Shown here: in pieces, positions 8,337-17,079 of the stretch
Layout: the number at the start of each line of letters is the position of its first letter
Numbering within the stretch: position 1 is the first letter of the stretch
Assembly (NCBI RefSeq): GCF_038561935.1
Contig: NZ_CP102770.1
Span: forward strand, 9,672,001-9,736,000
DNA from: Myxococcus stipitatus
GTDB taxonomy: Bacteria; Myxococcota; Myxococcia; Myxococcales; Myxococcaceae
Reading direction: 5' to 3'
DNA length: 64,000 nucleotides
Position numbers and translations under genes: made by a program
Notes under the pieces: model-generated
Told to the model about the DNA's origin: nothing
Seen by the model: only the letters and a program-made list of their open reading frames with translations
Databases searched by the model: none

Positions 8337-8912
8337 TCAGGGCGTGGGAGCGGCGACGGGGGCGGGCGGCGCCTCGGTGAAGAAGTCCCGGCTGAGCTGC
8401 TCGTACAGGGACTCCACCGCGCTCACGGTGACTCCCGACACCTCCCGGCCGCTGGTCGCGGAGCGCTTGGAGGACACCGTCCCGGTGGAGCGCTTGAGGA
8501 CCTGCCCCCGCGCATCCATCAGCCGCGCCTTGTAGCGAATCTGGGCCTCGATGGCCGACACGACGCCATGGCGCCCGACGGCCGTCGGCGCGTACGTCAG
8601 CTCCGCCTCGGCCAGCTGGACCTTCAAGTCCGTCTCGGCCGCGCCCATGGGGAACGCCGAGGCAAAGCCCGCCCGGAACCCATCCTCGAGCGTGCCGCGC
8701 CACTCCTTCACGTGGACCGTCTCCGGCGCATTGATGACCACACTGAACTGGTCCTGCACCTCCGGCTCCAACACCAGCCCCAAGGACGACGCCTGCTGAG
8801 CGAGGTCGATGTTGGGACGGGAGGGCGTGCGCCCCACCGTCACGCTGCACCCACTCATGGACAGCAGCGCCACCAGGGCCACCACACCACGCACGACAGA
8901 GGACATGGGCAT
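8337..8912 (-). CDS. Lipoprotein of unknown function
   Basis: 191 residues with lipobox SMSGC at the end of a short signal peptide; ATG 8906 (MSSVVRG) is an alternative start. The mature part (FSVVINAPETVHVKEWRGTL, DLKVQLAEAELTYAPTAVG, EAQIRYKARLMDARGQVL) alternates short beta strands and ends in a helix and a Pro/Ala tail. The layout resembles small outer-membrane lipoproteins of the YajG kind, but that is only a shape impression. It starts one base after the stop of the preceding plus-strand lipoprotein gene. Confidence 0.68.
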   Translation of the reverse strand: MPMSSVVRGVVALVALLSMSGCSVTVGRTPSRPNIDLAQQASSLGLVLEPEVQDQFSVVINAPETVHVKEWRGTLEDGFRAGFASAFPMGAAETDLKVQLAEAELTYAPTAVGRHGVVSAIEAQIRYKARLMDARGQVLKRSTGTVSSKRSATSGREVSGVTVSAVESLYEQLSRDFFTEAPPAPVAAPTP

Positions 8913-9042
8913 GCGACAACTCCAGACAAGAATGACCCGGTCTGCCTAACAGCTCCCAAGAGTCCCTGGCAAATCATCCCAATATCGCAACTCAGTCACT
9001 ACAGCATTGAATCATCAACAACCCTGGATAGATTCCCCCGCC

Positions 9043-10338
9043 ATGGGACTCTTCAATTCGATGTTCGGGGGCGGTACGGGGCTGGAAATCTCGCTCGACA
9101 GCGACACCGTGGAGGCGGGCACGGAGCTGACCGGCACCCTCACCCTCCGAGGCGGGAAGAAGGCGGCGAGAGTCACGAAGGTGGTGGCCAAGGTCCTGGG
9201 CTCGCGCGTCGGCGGTGCGGGAGACTTCGAGCACCGCGTCCTCTTCGACGACACCCTCGCGCTGGACCTGGAGCTGCCGGCGGGTGAGTCCATCGAGGTG
9301 CCGCTGAGCATCTCCCTCCCCGACGACGCCGACCCGACGCACGACTACCAGCTCACCGCGACGGCGGACATCCCGGGCGTGGCGGACCCGTCCGCGAAGG
9401 TGTCCTTCACCGTCTTCGGAGCAGAGGACGCGGAGCACGACAGCGCGGCCACCTACACGGTGGACGAGGTGCTCGGTCAGTGGCCCGCGCTCTCCGGCCA
9501 TGACGTGGAGGCGTTCCGCGAGGCCGCGGTGGAGCTGTACGAGGCCAAGGAGAACTTCGACGTGTCCGCCGGCGCCGAGGTCCTCGCGGGCCGCTTCCAG
9601 GACGACGACCTGAAAATCCGGCAGACAGCCACCTGGTGGTACGCGCGGATTCTCGGCCCCACCCGTGACTCGGCGGCCGTCGAGCCCCTGCTCCCGCTCA
9701 CCTCGGTGGACGACGTCGACTTCCTCCGGGGGCTCGTCTCCGCGGCGGGCGCGCTGGGGCTCGCGGGAGAAGCCCTCCTCGCCGAGCTCGTGCGCCATCC
9801 CCTCCCCGAGGTCCGCCGCTCGGTGGGCTTCGAGCTGACCACCGTGGGAGGCCCCCGTCAGCGCGAGCTCGCCGACGTGCTCCTCCGCGACACCGAGGTG
9901 GACGTCGCGACGTCGGGCCTCAAGGCCCTGGGAGGCAAGCTCCTGCGCGAGCCCAAGGTCCTCGCGCACCTGGTCTCCGTGGCCACGCGCTCGGAGACGG
10001 TCGAGATGCGCGTTCACGCCCTCTACGCGCTCCAGGATGCCCCCGAGCACGACGTCCACGAGGCCGCGCTCCCCGCGTTCGAGGCCAACGTCCAGAGCGA
10101 GTACAGCTGGGCGCGCTCCACCGTCGCGGAGACACTCCCCGAGTGGCCGGAGAGTCCTCGCCTGATGCATCTGCTCGAGCAGCTCGCCACCGATGAGGAC
10201 TCCCATGTCCGCTGCAAGCTCGCGAACGCCTTCCACGCGAGCTGCCCCGAGCACCTGCGCCCCTTGTGGGAGCGCATGGCGGCGCAGGACCCGGACGAGG
10301 AGGTGCGGATGTACGCCCGTCAGGCGCTCGAGGACTGA
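9043..10338 (+). CDS. SpoOM-like arrestin-fold domain plus HEAT-type repeats
   Basis: 431 residues from ATG 9043 (MGLFNSMFGGGTG); an open frame extends 12 codons upstream without support. Residues 5-140 match the Spo0M arrestin-like beta sandwich: LEISLDSDTVEAGTELTGTL at the start and a strand with DHDYQLTATADIPG-like text (THDYQLTATADIPG). After a linker at about 140-165, the rest is alpha-helical with repeating units such as ADVLLRDTEVDVATSGLKAL and LEQLATDEDSHVRCKLANAF, typical of HEAT/PBS-lyase repeats. Probably a cytoplasmic scaffold; no catalytic residues seen. Confidence 0.8.
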   Translation: MGLFNSMFGGGTGLEISLDSDTVEAGTELTGTLTLRGGKKAARVTKVVAKVLGSRVGGAGDFEHRVLFDDTLALDLELPAGESIEVPLSISLPDDADPTHDYQLTATADIPGVADPSAKVSFTVFGAEDAEHDSAATYTVDEVLGQWPALSGHDVEAFREAAVELYEAKENFDVSAGAEVLAGRFQDDDLKIRQTATWWYARILGPTRDSAAVEPLLPLTSVDDVDFLRGLVSAAGALGLAGEALLAELVRHPLPEVRRSVGFELTTVGGPRQRELADVLLRDTEVDVATSGLKALGGKLLREPKVLAHLVSVATRSETVEMRVHALYALQDAPEHDVHEAALPAFEANVQSEYSWARSTVAETLPEWPESPRLMHLLEQLATDEDSHVRCKLANAFHASCPEHLRPLWERMAAQDPDEEVRMYARQALED

Positions 10339-10398
10339 CGGCGCCCTCCGGCGCGAGCCCTGATAACGTGACCGGCTCTCCTTCTCGGTCGAGGCTCC

Positions 10399-11454
10399 AT
10401 GAAGAAGCGTTGGTGGGTCGCGGGGGCAGTGCTCGGAGTGGCGGCGGGGCTCGTCGTCAAGACGCTCAACGACGCGGGGCAGTTCAAGCAGCTCACGCCC
10501 CACGCGTCCGGCGCCTGCAAGCCCGTCCCGGGGATGCCGGGCGCGGAGGACCTCACCTTCCATCCGACCCTGGGCTTCGCCTACGTCTCCTCGGACGACC
10601 GCCGGGCCACCGCGGCGGGGCGCCCCGTCCCAGGTGGCATCTTCCGCTACGAGCCCGGGAGCAACACGCCGCCGGTGCTGCTCACGCGGGGCTTCTCCCA
10701 GGACTTCCATCCGCACGGCATCAGCCTCTTCGTCGCGCCGGATGGCACGCAGACGCTGTTCGTGGTGAACCACCCCGACGGCGCGACGAACCAGGTGGAG
10801 CGCTTCGAGGTGGGCGCGGACGGGATGCTCGTCCACAAGGCCACGCTGAAGGACCCGCTGCTCCTCTCGCCCAACGACATCCTCGCGGTGGACGCCGAGC
10901 GCTTCTACGTCACGAACGACCACGGCCATCCGCCCGGGGCAATGCGCACGCTGGAGGACTACCTCCAGCTCGGCCTGGGCAGCGTCGTCTACTTCGATGG
11001 TCAGCGTTTCCAGACGGTCATCGAGGGGACGAAGTACGCCAACGGCATCAACGTCTCCCGGGATGGGAAGACGGTGTATCTGACGCAGACGGTGGGCAAG
11101 CTGCTGCAAAGCTATGCGCGAGACCCGGCGACAGGCGCGTTGACGCTGAGCCACGCGAAGGTGCTGGACACCGCGCCGGACAACATCGAGCTGGATGCGC
11201 AGGGCGACCTCTGGATTGCGGCGCATCCCAAGCTGTTCGACTTCGTGTCGCATGCGACGGACCCGAAGGGCCTCGCCCGAGCGCCCGCGCAGGTGCTGCG
11301 CTTCTCCGGCACGGGCGCGGACATGAAGGTCACCGAGGTCTACCTCGACGACGGGAAGCAGACCGCCGCCACGGCCACCGCGGCCGTCTTCGGCAAGCGG
11401 ATGCTGCTGGGTCCCGTGTTCGACGCGGACATCCTCGACTGCGAGCTGCCCTAG
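10399..11454 (+). CDS. Paraoxonase/arylesterase-like beta-propeller protein
   Basis: 351 residues with an N-terminal membrane anchor or signal (KKRWWVAGAVLGVAAGLVVK). The body follows the paraoxonase / SMP-30 six-bladed propeller: GAEDLTFHPTLGFAYVSSDD, FHPHGISLF, LFVVNHPDG, LSPNDILAVDAERFYVTNDH, GTKYANGINVSRDGKTVYL and DNIELDAQGDLWIAAHPKL. The Asn/Asp residues in LSPNDI, TNDH and YANGI correspond to calcium ligands of the family. It is likely a periplasmic lactonase or arylesterase. Its stop shares CTAG with the convergent ankyrin gene. Confidence 0.85.
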   Translation: MKKRWWVAGAVLGVAAGLVVKTLNDAGQFKQLTPHASGACKPVPGMPGAEDLTFHPTLGFAYVSSDDRRATAAGRPVPGGIFRYEPGSNTPPVLLTRGFSQDFHPHGISLFVAPDGTQTLFVVNHPDGATNQVERFEVGADGMLVHKATLKDPLLLSPNDILAVDAERFYVTNDHGHPPGAMRTLEDYLQLGLGSVVYFDGQRFQTVIEGTKYANGINVSRDGKTVYLTQTVGKLLQSYARDPATGALTLSHAKVLDTAPDNIELDAQGDLWIAAHPKLFDFVSHATDPKGLARAPAQVLRFSGTGADMKVTEVYLDDGKQTAATATAAVFGKRMLLGPVFDADILDCELP

Positions 11455-12872
11455 CGCGCGGCGCCAGGTGGAGGCTTGGGCGGCGCCCTCTCCCGACTCA
11501 GCCCCGCCGCATACAGCTGCGGGCCCAACATCTGGGACTCCCGCGCACGCACCCGCAGCCAATCCAGGTGCGTCTCATCCGGGTGCCGAAGCGGCACACC
11601 GCCCTCTCGCAGGGCCTGGATGACCTGCACGGTGACCCGCTCGGGGCAACGCACCTGGGGGACGACGGCCTCTTCGTAGAGCCCCGCCCCTCCATCCGGC
11701 GGCACGTCCCAGCGAGCCCCTCGCTGCAACAACAGGGCAACCACCTTCGGCACACACCCGCTCGCCGCCTCCATCAACGGCGTCCTGTGCGCGTCCCCCT
11801 TGTTGATGTCCGCCTGGGCCTCCACCAACCGCTGCACCTGTGACAGCTCCACGGGCGCGTATCCTCGCAGCGCCGCAAGCAGGGGTGTCACCCCCTTCTT
11901 CCCCGGGAGATTCACTTCCGCGCCCGCGGCGAGCAGCGCATCGACGAGCACCGGGTCCCGGCGCCGCACCGCATGGATGAGCAACGTGTCGCCATCCTCG
12001 TCCCGGCTGTCGGGAGAAGCGCCCTTCTCGAGCAGGTGCAGCACCACCGACTTCATCCCCTTGTCCATCAGCGACACGAGCCCAGGCGGTGGATGACCTG
12101 CCTTCACGAGGGCGAGTACGGCCTTCTCGTCATACTCCTCCATGGCCCTCTCCACGACAGTGGGCACCGTGATGACGATGCCCGAGCCGGGCCTCATCGA
12201 CACATTCATCCCGGGCGCCACGTGCAGCGACACGTGGACGGGCCTACGAGGGTTGAACCCCGCCTCGTCCACCGCTCGAATCATCGCGACGCTTTGTTGC
12301 TCGACCGCCTCATCCAGTGCCTTTCGGAGGACCTCATGCTGAATCCGCCCCTTCGCGCGGCGGCCCAGCAGCAAGGCACGCCTCGCGTCCTTCTTCCGCA
12401 CGGCCGCCAGGAAGTCCGCTTCCATCAGACACGCCTCGTCGCCGCTCGCGCCCGCCTGAACCAACAGCTTCTCCGGACCGGACTCCAGCGAGGCGCGTGC
12501 GAAGCACCGCGCGGACCAGCCCGTGGGCGGCCACAGCGAGCGATGCCGGGGCACTCTCAAGTGAAGGTCTGCCTTCGCCTTCAACAGCAGGCGGACAATG
12601 GGCGCATGGCCTCTCTCGCTCGCCACCATCAGCGGCGTCATGAGGGGGTAGTCCCCCTTGGGGTCGCCCGTCCTGTTGACGGCGGTGCCTCCGCCGAGCA
12701 GCGACCGCATCTGGTCGACGTCTCCATCGCGTGCCGCGTCGATGACGGGGACCTCCGGCTTGAACGTAACCTCACGCCGGTGAAGGAAGGTCGTCGCGGC
12801 GGACGAGCCGCTCGACAAGACGAGGCACACCAGCACCCACGAGGACAGCACTCGAAAGAACCCGGGCCTCAT
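11451..12872 (-). CDS. Exported ankyrin-repeat protein (cassette copy B)
   Basis: 473 residues from ATG 12872, with signal peptide (MRPGFFRVLSSWVLVCLVLSS). Ankyrin repeats appear at about residues 60-90 (LMTPLMVASERGHAPIVRLL), 275-345 (GDTLLIHAVRRRDPVLVDAL, GVTPLLAALRGYAPVELSQV) and 355-390 (HRTPLMEAASGCVPKVVALL). Between them lies a conserved middle (ARCFARASLESG, FLAAVRKKDARRALLLGRRAKG). It is the clear paralogue of 13856-15265. Its ATG overlaps the stop of the cysteine-rich gene (ATGA at 12869-12872), so the two are translationally coupled. Possibly an adaptor in the envelope; the partner is unknown. Confidence 0.82.
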   Translation of the reverse strand: MRPGFFRVLSSWVLVCLVLSSGSSAATTFLHRREVTFKPEVPVIDAARDGDVDQMRSLLGGGTAVNRTGDPKGDYPLMTPLMVASERGHAPIVRLLLKAKADLHLRVPRHRSLWPPTGWSARCFARASLESGPEKLLVQAGASGDEACLMEADFLAAVRKKDARRALLLGRRAKGRIQHEVLRKALDEAVEQQSVAMIRAVDEAGFNPRRPVHVSLHVAPGMNVSMRPGSGIVITVPTVVERAMEEYDEKAVLALVKAGHPPPGLVSLMDKGMKSVVLHLLEKGASPDSRDEDGDTLLIHAVRRRDPVLVDALLAAGAEVNLPGKKGVTPLLAALRGYAPVELSQVQRLVEAQADINKGDAHRTPLMEAASGCVPKVVALLLQRGARWDVPPDGGAGLYEEAVVPQVRCPERVTVQVIQALREGGVPLRHPDETHLDWLRVRARESQMLGPQLYAAGLSRERAPPKPPPGAAR

Positions 12873-13816
12873 GGCAAGCCCCTCGTCTGGGTGGAGAACC
12901 ACCGCAGCTTGTCGAGCCTCGCGTCCCGGGTGCGCCGATACAACGCCTCGATGCATCCCTCTTGCGAGGTCTCGCTCCGGCGTTCGGAGTAGGAGCCCCA
13001 GCGCTCCAGACAGCGCATCAGGTCGACGTCGAACGGGGTGAAGGGCGCGAGGTTCTCGACCCGTGGAAGCGCGTCCGCGTCGCTCAGCCCGAAGAGCGCC
13101 TCGCTCCACGACTGCAGGCAGGATTGGACCTTCGACGGGCCCGGCTCGGTGTCCAGACACTGCCCCGGCGTGGAGCGCCCCTTCGCGGCCCAGGAGGGCC
13201 CTTCGGGCATCAGCCCTCGATAGTAGACCTTGGGACGGGCCTCGCTCGTGGCGCAGTCCTCGGGGCAGTTGCAGGGTTGCTCGAACACGCTGCACACGCC
13301 GTCGCCACAGCGGAGGCAGACGGGCTCGACCGGCTCTCCCTCCGCCTCCGTGTCACACGTCTCGTCTTCAAATTCGACCCCACACCGAGGAGCGAGCCCG
13401 GGGCAACACGCCCCGCTGCCAACCGGGCTGCCTTCTCCCACGCAAGTCCCCTGCCCCCGGCCGGGCTCCTGACGCCGGCAGAACCGCACGCCATCGCAAT
13501 AGGAGGCGGCCTCGCAGTCCTGGGGGTACTCGCCACAGCGCTCCGCGGACAGTCCCTCGCACCACACGTCCGCGGCCGGGGACGCCTCTGGCACCTCCTC
13601 CGGGATGCTCGGCGCCTGGCGGGCTTCGACGGGACGCACCTCCACGCTCCGGGAAGGCACCTCGGGCGTGCCAGGAGGAACACCCGAATCCACGGGCCCC
13701 ATCGACGGCGCTTCCGGGGGACTCGGCTCCCGCAGGGCGAAGGCGACGGCTCCCCCCGTCAGCAGGCAGAGCGCGACGACCAGCAGGTTCTTCGTGACGG
13801 TGACACGCCGAGCCAT
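12869..13816 (-). CDS. Cysteine-rich membrane-anchored protein (cassette copy B)
   Basis: 315 residues from ATG 13816; a TTG start at 13828 is possible. A single N-terminal membrane segment (TKNLLVVALCLLTGGAVAFAL) is followed by a Pro/Glu-rich stalk. The cysteine-rich central region (WCEGLSAERCG, YCDGVRFCRR, GACCPGLAPRCG, LRCGDGVCSVFEQPCNCPED) includes the CGDGVC...CNCPEDC unit common in myxobacterial surface proteins. The C-terminal domain ends near APFTPFDVDLMRCLERWGSY. About 20 cysteines suggest an extracytoplasmic disulfide-bonded protein. Paralogue of 15262-16290. Confidence 0.8.
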   Translation of the reverse strand: MARRVTVTKNLLVVALCLLTGGAVAFALREPSPPEAPSMGPVDSGVPPGTPEVPSRSVEVRPVEARQAPSIPEEVPEASPAADVWCEGLSAERCGEYPQDCEAASYCDGVRFCRRQEPGRGQGTCVGEGSPVGSGACCPGLAPRCGVEFEDETCDTEAEGEPVEPVCLRCGDGVCSVFEQPCNCPEDCATSEARPKVYYRGLMPEGPSWAAKGRSTPGQCLDTEPGPSKVQSCLQSWSEALFGLSDADALPRVENLAPFTPFDVDLMRCLERWGSYSERRSETSQEGCIEALYRRTRDARLDKLRWFSTQTRGLP

Positions 13817-13817
13817 G

Positions 13818-13848
13818 CCGTCATTCAACCCAATGACAGTGGCAATTG
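13818..13848. repeat. 31-bp repeat element upstream of cassette copy B
   Basis: Identical over all 31 bases to 16292-16322. It ends just before the ATG of the cysteine-rich gene and contains a perfect inverted repeat, GTCATT (13820-13825) and AATGAC (13832-13837), with a 6-base spacer. Since the flanking coding paralogues have clearly diverged, the identity suggests a conserved promoter/operator or leader element. Confidence 0.7.
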
Positions 13849-13855
13849 AAATGCC

Positions 13856-15265
13856 CTATCGAGACGGTGACCCCTGCTCCGGCCGCAGTCCCGCCGCGTA
13901 CAGCTCCGGGCCCAGCATCTGGGACTCCCGCGCGCGCGCGCGCATCCAGTCCAGGTCCGGCGTCCCCGGAGGGTGGAACGGAACGCCCCCCTCTCGGAGC
14001 GCGCGGAGGACCTGCACGGCGACCTTCTCGGGGCAGGACACCTGGGGGACGACGGCCTCCTCGTAGAGTCCTGGGCCTCCGCCCGGGGGCACATCCCAGC
14101 GAGCCCCCTTCTGCAACAACAAGGAGACCGCCCTCGGCAGACACCGGCTCGCCGCCTCCATCAACGGCGTCCTGTAGCGGCCCGCCTTGTTCACGTCCGC
14201 CTTGGCCTCCAAGAGCCGCTCCACCAGCGACAGCTCCACGGGCTTGTCCCCCTGCAGCGCCGCCATCAACGGCGTCACCTCCACCTCGCCCGGAAGATTC
14301 ACGTCCGCGCCCGCGGCGAGCAGCGCATCCACGAGCACCCGGTTCCGGTCCAGCGCCGCCTCGATGAGCGGCGTGTTGCCCCCCCTCTCCCCGATGTCCG
14401 GGTTGGCGCCCGACTTGAGCTGATGCAGCACCACCGAGTTCATTCCCCAGCGCACCAGCATCATGAGCATGGGCGGCGTCTCCCCCGCCCTCACGAGGGC
14501 GAGCACGGTCGCCTCGTCGCGCTCCTGCATCGCCTTCCGCGTGGGAGTGAGCGCGGAGATGGAGATGTGCGAGTCGGGCCGCATCGACACGTCCGCGCCG
14601 GAGGCCACCGGCAGGTTGACGTGGAACCCTCCGCCATTTCCCGGCTGGAAGCCCGCCGCGTCCACGGCGCGAATCATCGCCATGCTCTGCTGCTCGATGG
14701 CCAGCATCAGGGCCTTCTGGAGGACCCGCTGCTGAATCCTGCCCTTCGAGCGTCGCGCCAGCTGCAAGGCCCGCTTCTCGTCCTTCTTCCGCACGGCGGC
14801 CAGGAAGTCCGCGTCATCCAGACACTCCGCATCGCCGCTCGCGCCAGCCGCCACCAGGACCTTCTCCGCGGCGGCCTTCTGCTCGGACCGGGCGAAGCAC
14901 CTCGCGGACCAGCCATAGGGCGGCCACATCCCCGAATGCCGAGGCACACGCAGGAGCGGGTCCGCCTTCGCCTTCAGCAACATGCGGATGATGGGCGCAT
15001 GACCGTTCTCGGCCGCCACCATCAGCGGCGACATGCCGTGGATGTCACCCGCGCCCTCGCCCGGTCCGTTGACCGCGACGGTGCTCGCGAGCGCCTCCTT
15101 CATCTTCGCCGCGTCGCCATGGATGGCCGCATCGAAGAGGGGGGAGTAGTTCCCTCCCTTGATGATCTGGATGACCTCCCGCCGCGTCCGCGCGGCGGCG
15201 GGGCCGCTCGAGACGAGACAGGCCAACACACACGACGACAGCACTCGAACGAGAAAGGGCTTCAT
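13856..15265 (-). CDS. Exported ankyrin-repeat protein (cassette copy A)
   Basis: 469 residues from ATG 15265 with signal peptide (MKPFLVRVLSSCVLACLVSS, cleavage likely near PAAA). Ankyrin units: GMSPLMVAAENGHAPIIRML (about 70-95), GNTPLIEAALDRNRVLVDAL, EVTPLMAALQGDKPVELSLV and RYRTPLMEAASRCLPRAVSL. The middle region (WPPYGWSARCFAR, FLAAVRKKDEKRALQLARRS, AIEQQSMAMIRAVDAAGF) matches copy B nearly line for line. It overlaps the upstream cysteine-rich gene by ATGA at 15262-15265 and ends 40 bases before the start of copy B. Confidence 0.82.
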   Translation of the reverse strand: MKPFLVRVLSSCVLACLVSSGPAAARTRREVIQIIKGGNYSPLFDAAIHGDAAKMKEALASTVAVNGPGEGAGDIHGMSPLMVAAENGHAPIIRMLLKAKADPLLRVPRHSGMWPPYGWSARCFARSEQKAAAEKVLVAAGASGDAECLDDADFLAAVRKKDEKRALQLARRSKGRIQQRVLQKALMLAIEQQSMAMIRAVDAAGFQPGNGGGFHVNLPVASGADVSMRPDSHISISALTPTRKAMQERDEATVLALVRAGETPPMLMMLVRWGMNSVVLHQLKSGANPDIGERGGNTPLIEAALDRNRVLVDALLAAGADVNLPGEVEVTPLMAALQGDKPVELSLVERLLEAKADVNKAGRYRTPLMEAASRCLPRAVSLLLQKGARWDVPPGGGPGLYEEAVVPQVSCPEKVAVQVLRALREGGVPFHPPGTPDLDWMRARARESQMLGPELYAAGLRPEQGSPSR

Positions 15266-16290
15266 CGCGAGCGTCCATACGAAGAGGAGAACCACCGCAA
15301 CTTGTCGAGCCGTGAGTCGCGGGTGCGCAGGTACAGCGCCTCGATGCACCCCTCGCGCGAAATCTCACTCCGGCGGGCGGCATAGGAAGACCCGCGCTCC
15401 AGACAGCGCAGCAGGTCGACGTCGAACGGCGTGAAGGGCTTGAGGTCCTCGACGTGCTGGAGCGCCTCGGAGTCTCGCAGTCCGAAGAGGCCCTCGCTCC
15501 ACGACTCCAGGCAGCGCTGGATGCCCTCTGGGGAAGCCTGGGTGTCCAGACACTGCCCAGGGGTGGTGGTCCCTTTCGGAGCAACGTCCTCGGGCGGGAC
15601 GTCCCTGGGCCACGGCCCTTGGAAGCGCCGCTTCGGCCGCGCCTCGCTCGTGGCGCAGTCCTCGGGACAGTTGCAGGCCTGCTCGAACGGGCCACACACG
15701 CCGTCGCCACAGCGAAGACAGACAGGCTCCGACGCATCGCCCTTCTGGGGGTCGCACGCCTCGTGTCCTCTCGTCGGAACCCCACACCGGGCCACGAGGC
15801 CGGAGCAACACGCCACGTTGGCCCCCAGGATGCCTTCCGCCGCGCAGCTCTCCTCGCTGGGGAACTCCGGCCGGCTCCTGCAGAACCGCACGCCGTCGCA
15901 GTAGACGCCGACCTCGCAGTCCTCGCGGTGGCTGCCGCAGCGCTCCACGGACAGGCCCTCACACCACACAGCCGGGTTCTTCGGACGAAACGTCGGCCCC
16001 GGCGGCATCCGGCGTGGCATGCGCGGGTCGACGAAAGCCCCATCGAGGCGCGCCGTCCTCACTTCCCGGATGGGAACCTTCGGCCCCTCCTTGGGAACCT
16101 TCGGCGCCTGCGTGGGAACCGCGGGTCCTCCCGTGGGAACACCCGCGTCCACGGGCTCCATCGGCGGCGGCTCCGGAGCGCTCGGCTCACGCAAGGCGAA
16201 CGCCGCGGCTCCGCCCACGAGCAGGCAGAGCACGACGACGAGCAGGTTCTTCGTGACCCGCCGGTGCGGCGAGGGAGCGGCCTGTGCCAT
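15262..16290 (-). CDS. Cysteine-rich membrane-anchored protein (cassette copy A)
   Basis: 342 residues from ATG 16290 (alternative TTG 16302). One N-terminal membrane segment (TKNLLVVVLCLLVGGAAAF) leads into a Pro-rich stalk with a short tandem pattern (PAVPTQAPKVPKEGPKVP), longer than in copy B. The cysteine-rich core (WCEGLSVERCG, YCDGVRFCRS, VACCSGLVARCG, LRCGDGVCGPFEQACNCPED) and the end (FTPFDVDLLRCLERGSSYAARR) match copy B. It lies 55 bases after the sodB stop on the same strand. Probably periplasmic or surface-exposed; function unknown. Confidence 0.8.
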   Translation of the reverse strand: MAQAAPSPHRRVTKNLLVVVLCLLVGGAAAFALREPSAPEPPPMEPVDAGVPTGGPAVPTQAPKVPKEGPKVPIREVRTARLDGAFVDPRMPRRMPPGPTFRPKNPAVWCEGLSVERCGSHREDCEVGVYCDGVRFCRSRPEFPSEESCAAEGILGANVACCSGLVARCGVPTRGHEACDPQKGDASEPVCLRCGDGVCGPFEQACNCPEDCATSEARPKRRFQGPWPRDVPPEDVAPKGTTTPGQCLDTQASPEGIQRCLESWSEGLFGLRDSEALQHVEDLKPFTPFDVDLLRCLERGSSYAARRSEISREGCIEALYLRTRDSRLDKLRWFSSSYGRSR

Positions 16291-16291
16291 C

Positions 16292-16322
16292 CCGTCATTC
16301 AACCCAATGACAGTGGCAATTG
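16292..16322. repeat. 31-bp repeat element upstream of cassette copy A
   Basis: Second exact copy of the element at 13818-13848, in the same position relative to its cysteine-rich gene, with GTCATT (16294-16299) and AATGAC (16306-16311) as an inverted repeat. It sits between the sodB stop (16346) and the ATG at 16290. Confidence 0.7.
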
Positions 16323-16345
16323 GAAAGCCGCCCCCCGGCGCGAGG

Positions 16346-16933
16346 CTAGCGGGCCTTCAGGTTCTGGGCGACGAAGTCCCAGTTGACCAGGTGGTTCAGG
16401 AACGTCTCGATGAACTTCGGCCGCAGGTTGCGGTAGTCGATGTAGTAGGCGTGCTCCCACACGTCGATGGTCAGCAGCGCCTTCTGGCCGTGCTTCATCG
16501 GCAGGTCCGCGTTGCTCGTCTTGGTGACGGCCAGCTTGCCGTCCTTGCCCGCGACCAGCCACGCCCAGCCGGAGCCGAACTGCGTCGCGGCGGCGTTGGA
16601 GAACTCCTCCTTGAACTTGGCGAAGGAGCCAAAGTCCCGGTTGATGGCCTCCAGCAGCTCGCCCGTCGGCTCACCGCCGCCCTTGGGCTTCATGCAGTTC
16701 CAGAAGAAGGTGTGGTTCCAGACCTGCGCCGCGTTGTTGAACACGCCACCGTCGCTGCTCAGGATGATCTCCTCCAGCGACTTGCTCGCCTCGGGCTTGC
16801 CATCCAGCAGCTTGTTCAGGTTGTTGACGTAGGCGGCGTGGTGCTTGTCGTAGTGGTACGAGAAAGTCTCCTCGCTCATGTGAGGAGCCAGCGCGTCCTT
16901 CTTGTACGGGAGTTCGGGCAGAGCGAAGGGCAT
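16346..16933 (-). CDS. sodB: Iron superoxide dismutase
   Basis: 195 residues, normal length. It converts superoxide to H2O2 and O2 in the cytoplasm. Metal ligands are H27 (SYHYDKHH), H74 (VWNHTFFW), D157 and H161 (DVWEHAYY). Q70 in NNAAQVWNH is the active-site glutamine position typical of the Fe form. The signature GSGWAWL is present and no signal peptide is seen. A perfect 15-bp palindrome lies 79 bases upstream of the start. Confidence 0.96.
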   Translation of the reverse strand: MPFALPELPYKKDALAPHMSEETFSYHYDKHHAAYVNNLNKLLDGKPEASKSLEEIILSSDGGVFNNAAQVWNHTFFWNCMKPKGGGEPTGELLEAINRDFGSFAKFKEEFSNAAATQFGSGWAWLVAGKDGKLAVTKTSNADLPMKHGQKALLTIDVWEHAYYIDYRNLRPKFIETFLNHLVNWDFVAQNLKAR

Positions 16934-17011
16934 GGTCGTGACCTTTCCAGGGTAAAGGGAAGCCGAGGACTATCACCCTCCCGGCTCCTACACGGGCTTG
17001 ACTCCAATCCA

Positions 17012-17026
17012 TTGGCGGTCCGCCAA
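17012..17026. promoter_or_regulatory. Perfect palindrome upstream of sodB, operator candidate
   Basis: TTGGCGG-T-CCGCCAA, a 7-bp inverted repeat around one base, between the universal stress protein stop (17080) and the sodB start (16933). The 1-base centre suits dimer binding better than a terminator hairpin. The cognate regulator is unknown. Confidence 0.45.
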
Positions 17027-17079
17027 CCTACTGACCAACTCCGGACATCTTCAGGTCAACATTCGAGCCCGCCCCTGTG

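Noticed and set aside
8992-11562. Long minus-strand open frame (about 856 codons)
   Set aside because: Shadow of the arrestin-like/HEAT and paraoxonase genes; composition dominated by Arg, Gly and Ala, with no motif or plausible start.
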